DNA from: Candidatus Dormiibacterota bacterium
Lineage (GTDB): Bacteria > Chloroflexota > Dormibacteria > Aeolococcales > Aeolococcaceae
Length of the DNA stretch: 11,342 nucleotides
Assembly: GCA_003136295.1 (NCBI GenBank)
Contig: PLDZ01000276.1
Coordinates: 18,229-29,570 of the forward strand
Reading direction: 5' to 3'
Shown: positions 11,203 through 11,342 of the stretch, piece by piece
Position numbering within the stretch: position 1 is the first letter of the stretch
Layout: each line of letters starts with the position of its first letter
The notes under the pieces: generated by a model
What the model was told of the DNA's origin: nothing
The model's input: the letters and a program-made list of their open reading frames with translations, nothing else
The model's database searches: none
Position numbers and translations under genes: made by a program

Positions 11203-11342
11203 TTAGCCGCCGGAACCGAACTGGTGGGCGACCTCGATCACTGCCGGGCCGAGCAGCACGATGAACAGCGTCGGGAAGATGCACCCGACCATGGGGAAGA
11301 GCATCTTGAGCGGCGCTTTCTGGCCCTGCTCCTCGGCGCGCT
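11203..11342 (-). CDS. tadC: TadC/TadB-type pilus assembly membrane protein (type II secretion F family), C-terminal end
   Basis: Only the last 46 codons are visible; the gene enters from the right edge. The translation reads RAEEQGQKAPLKMLFPMVG and then CIFPTLFIVLLGPAVIEVAHQ, ending in FGSGG and a TAA stop. The R-A-E-E-x-x-x-K-A-P-x-K-M-L-F-P segment followed by a final hydrophobic helix and GPAV is characteristic of the C-terminus of TadC (and close to TadB) inner-membrane platform proteins, which work with the CpaF/TadA ATPase to assemble Flp pili. TadC is favoured over TadB because of the KAPxKMLFPxV wording, but the fragment is short. The rest of the Tad machinery is expected beyond the right edge on the minus strand. 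Confidence 0.85.
   Translation of the reverse strand, partial: RAEEQGQKAPLKMLFPMVGCIFPTLFIVLLGPAVIEVAHQFGSGG

Noticed and set aside
1..11342. CRISPR arrays, insertion sequences, phage genes, toxin-antitoxin pairs
   Set aside because: No direct-repeat array, transposase, integrase or typical toxin-antitoxin pair was seen on either strand.

Overview
This is a GC-rich (roughly two-thirds G+C by eye) bacterial chromosomal segment with short intergenic gaps and frequent GTG/TTG starts. No mobile element, CRISPR array or prophage gene is visible. Three features together recall Chloroflexota and related deep-branching lineages: a Tad/Flp pilus locus, receiver-CpaE fusion ATPases, and several starts that look leaderless. 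No single marker here fixes the phylum, so treat that placement as a weak inference.

Layout. Positions 3-368 hold the 3' end of an assimilatory APS/PAPS reductase (cysH). It converges on and overlaps a small membrane-anchored or secreted helical protein (325-810, minus). A housekeeping block follows on the plus strand: rpmG (L33), tRNA-Trp(CCA), secE, nusG, rplK (L11) and rplA (L1). The usual next genes, rplJ-rplL, are absent from their expected place. Instead, 13 bases after rplA, a receiver-CpaE/TadZ-type ATPase (3447-4679) starts on the same strand. Two related receiver-ATPase fusions on the minus strand (5938-4685 and 7204-5948) converge on it. Upstream of them on the minus strand is a Flp-type pilin (7564-7364) with a perfect ribosome binding site and a strong intrinsic terminator.

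On the plus strand from 7797, three genes lie head to tail with 0-2 base gaps: an isoprenylcysteine-methyltransferase-family membrane protein, an uncharacterised Cys/His-rich (probably zinc-binding) protein and a stand-alone receiver protein. A CvpA-like membrane protein (minus) and an unrecognised 275-aa protein (plus, 10298-11125) are divergent from each other. The right edge holds the last 46 codons of a TadC/TadB-type inner-membrane pilus protein (minus), separated from the 275-aa gene by a large inverted repeat.

How the genes fit together. The pilin, the three CpaE/TadZ-like ATPases and the TadC tail mark a Tad (tight adherence) type IVc pilus system spread over this window; the secretion ATPase and the rest of the platform probably lie beyond the right edge. 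The most distinctive feature is the ATPase trio. They are colinear paralogues with graded loss of key residues. The first keeps every receiver and ATPase residue. The second keeps the phospho-acceptor Asp but has lost one acidic-pocket residue. The third has lost the phospho-acceptor Asp, the receiver Lys and the P-loop Lys. This suggests division of labour within one pilus-positioning or signalling complex. The canonical member sits directly behind ribosomal protein genes.
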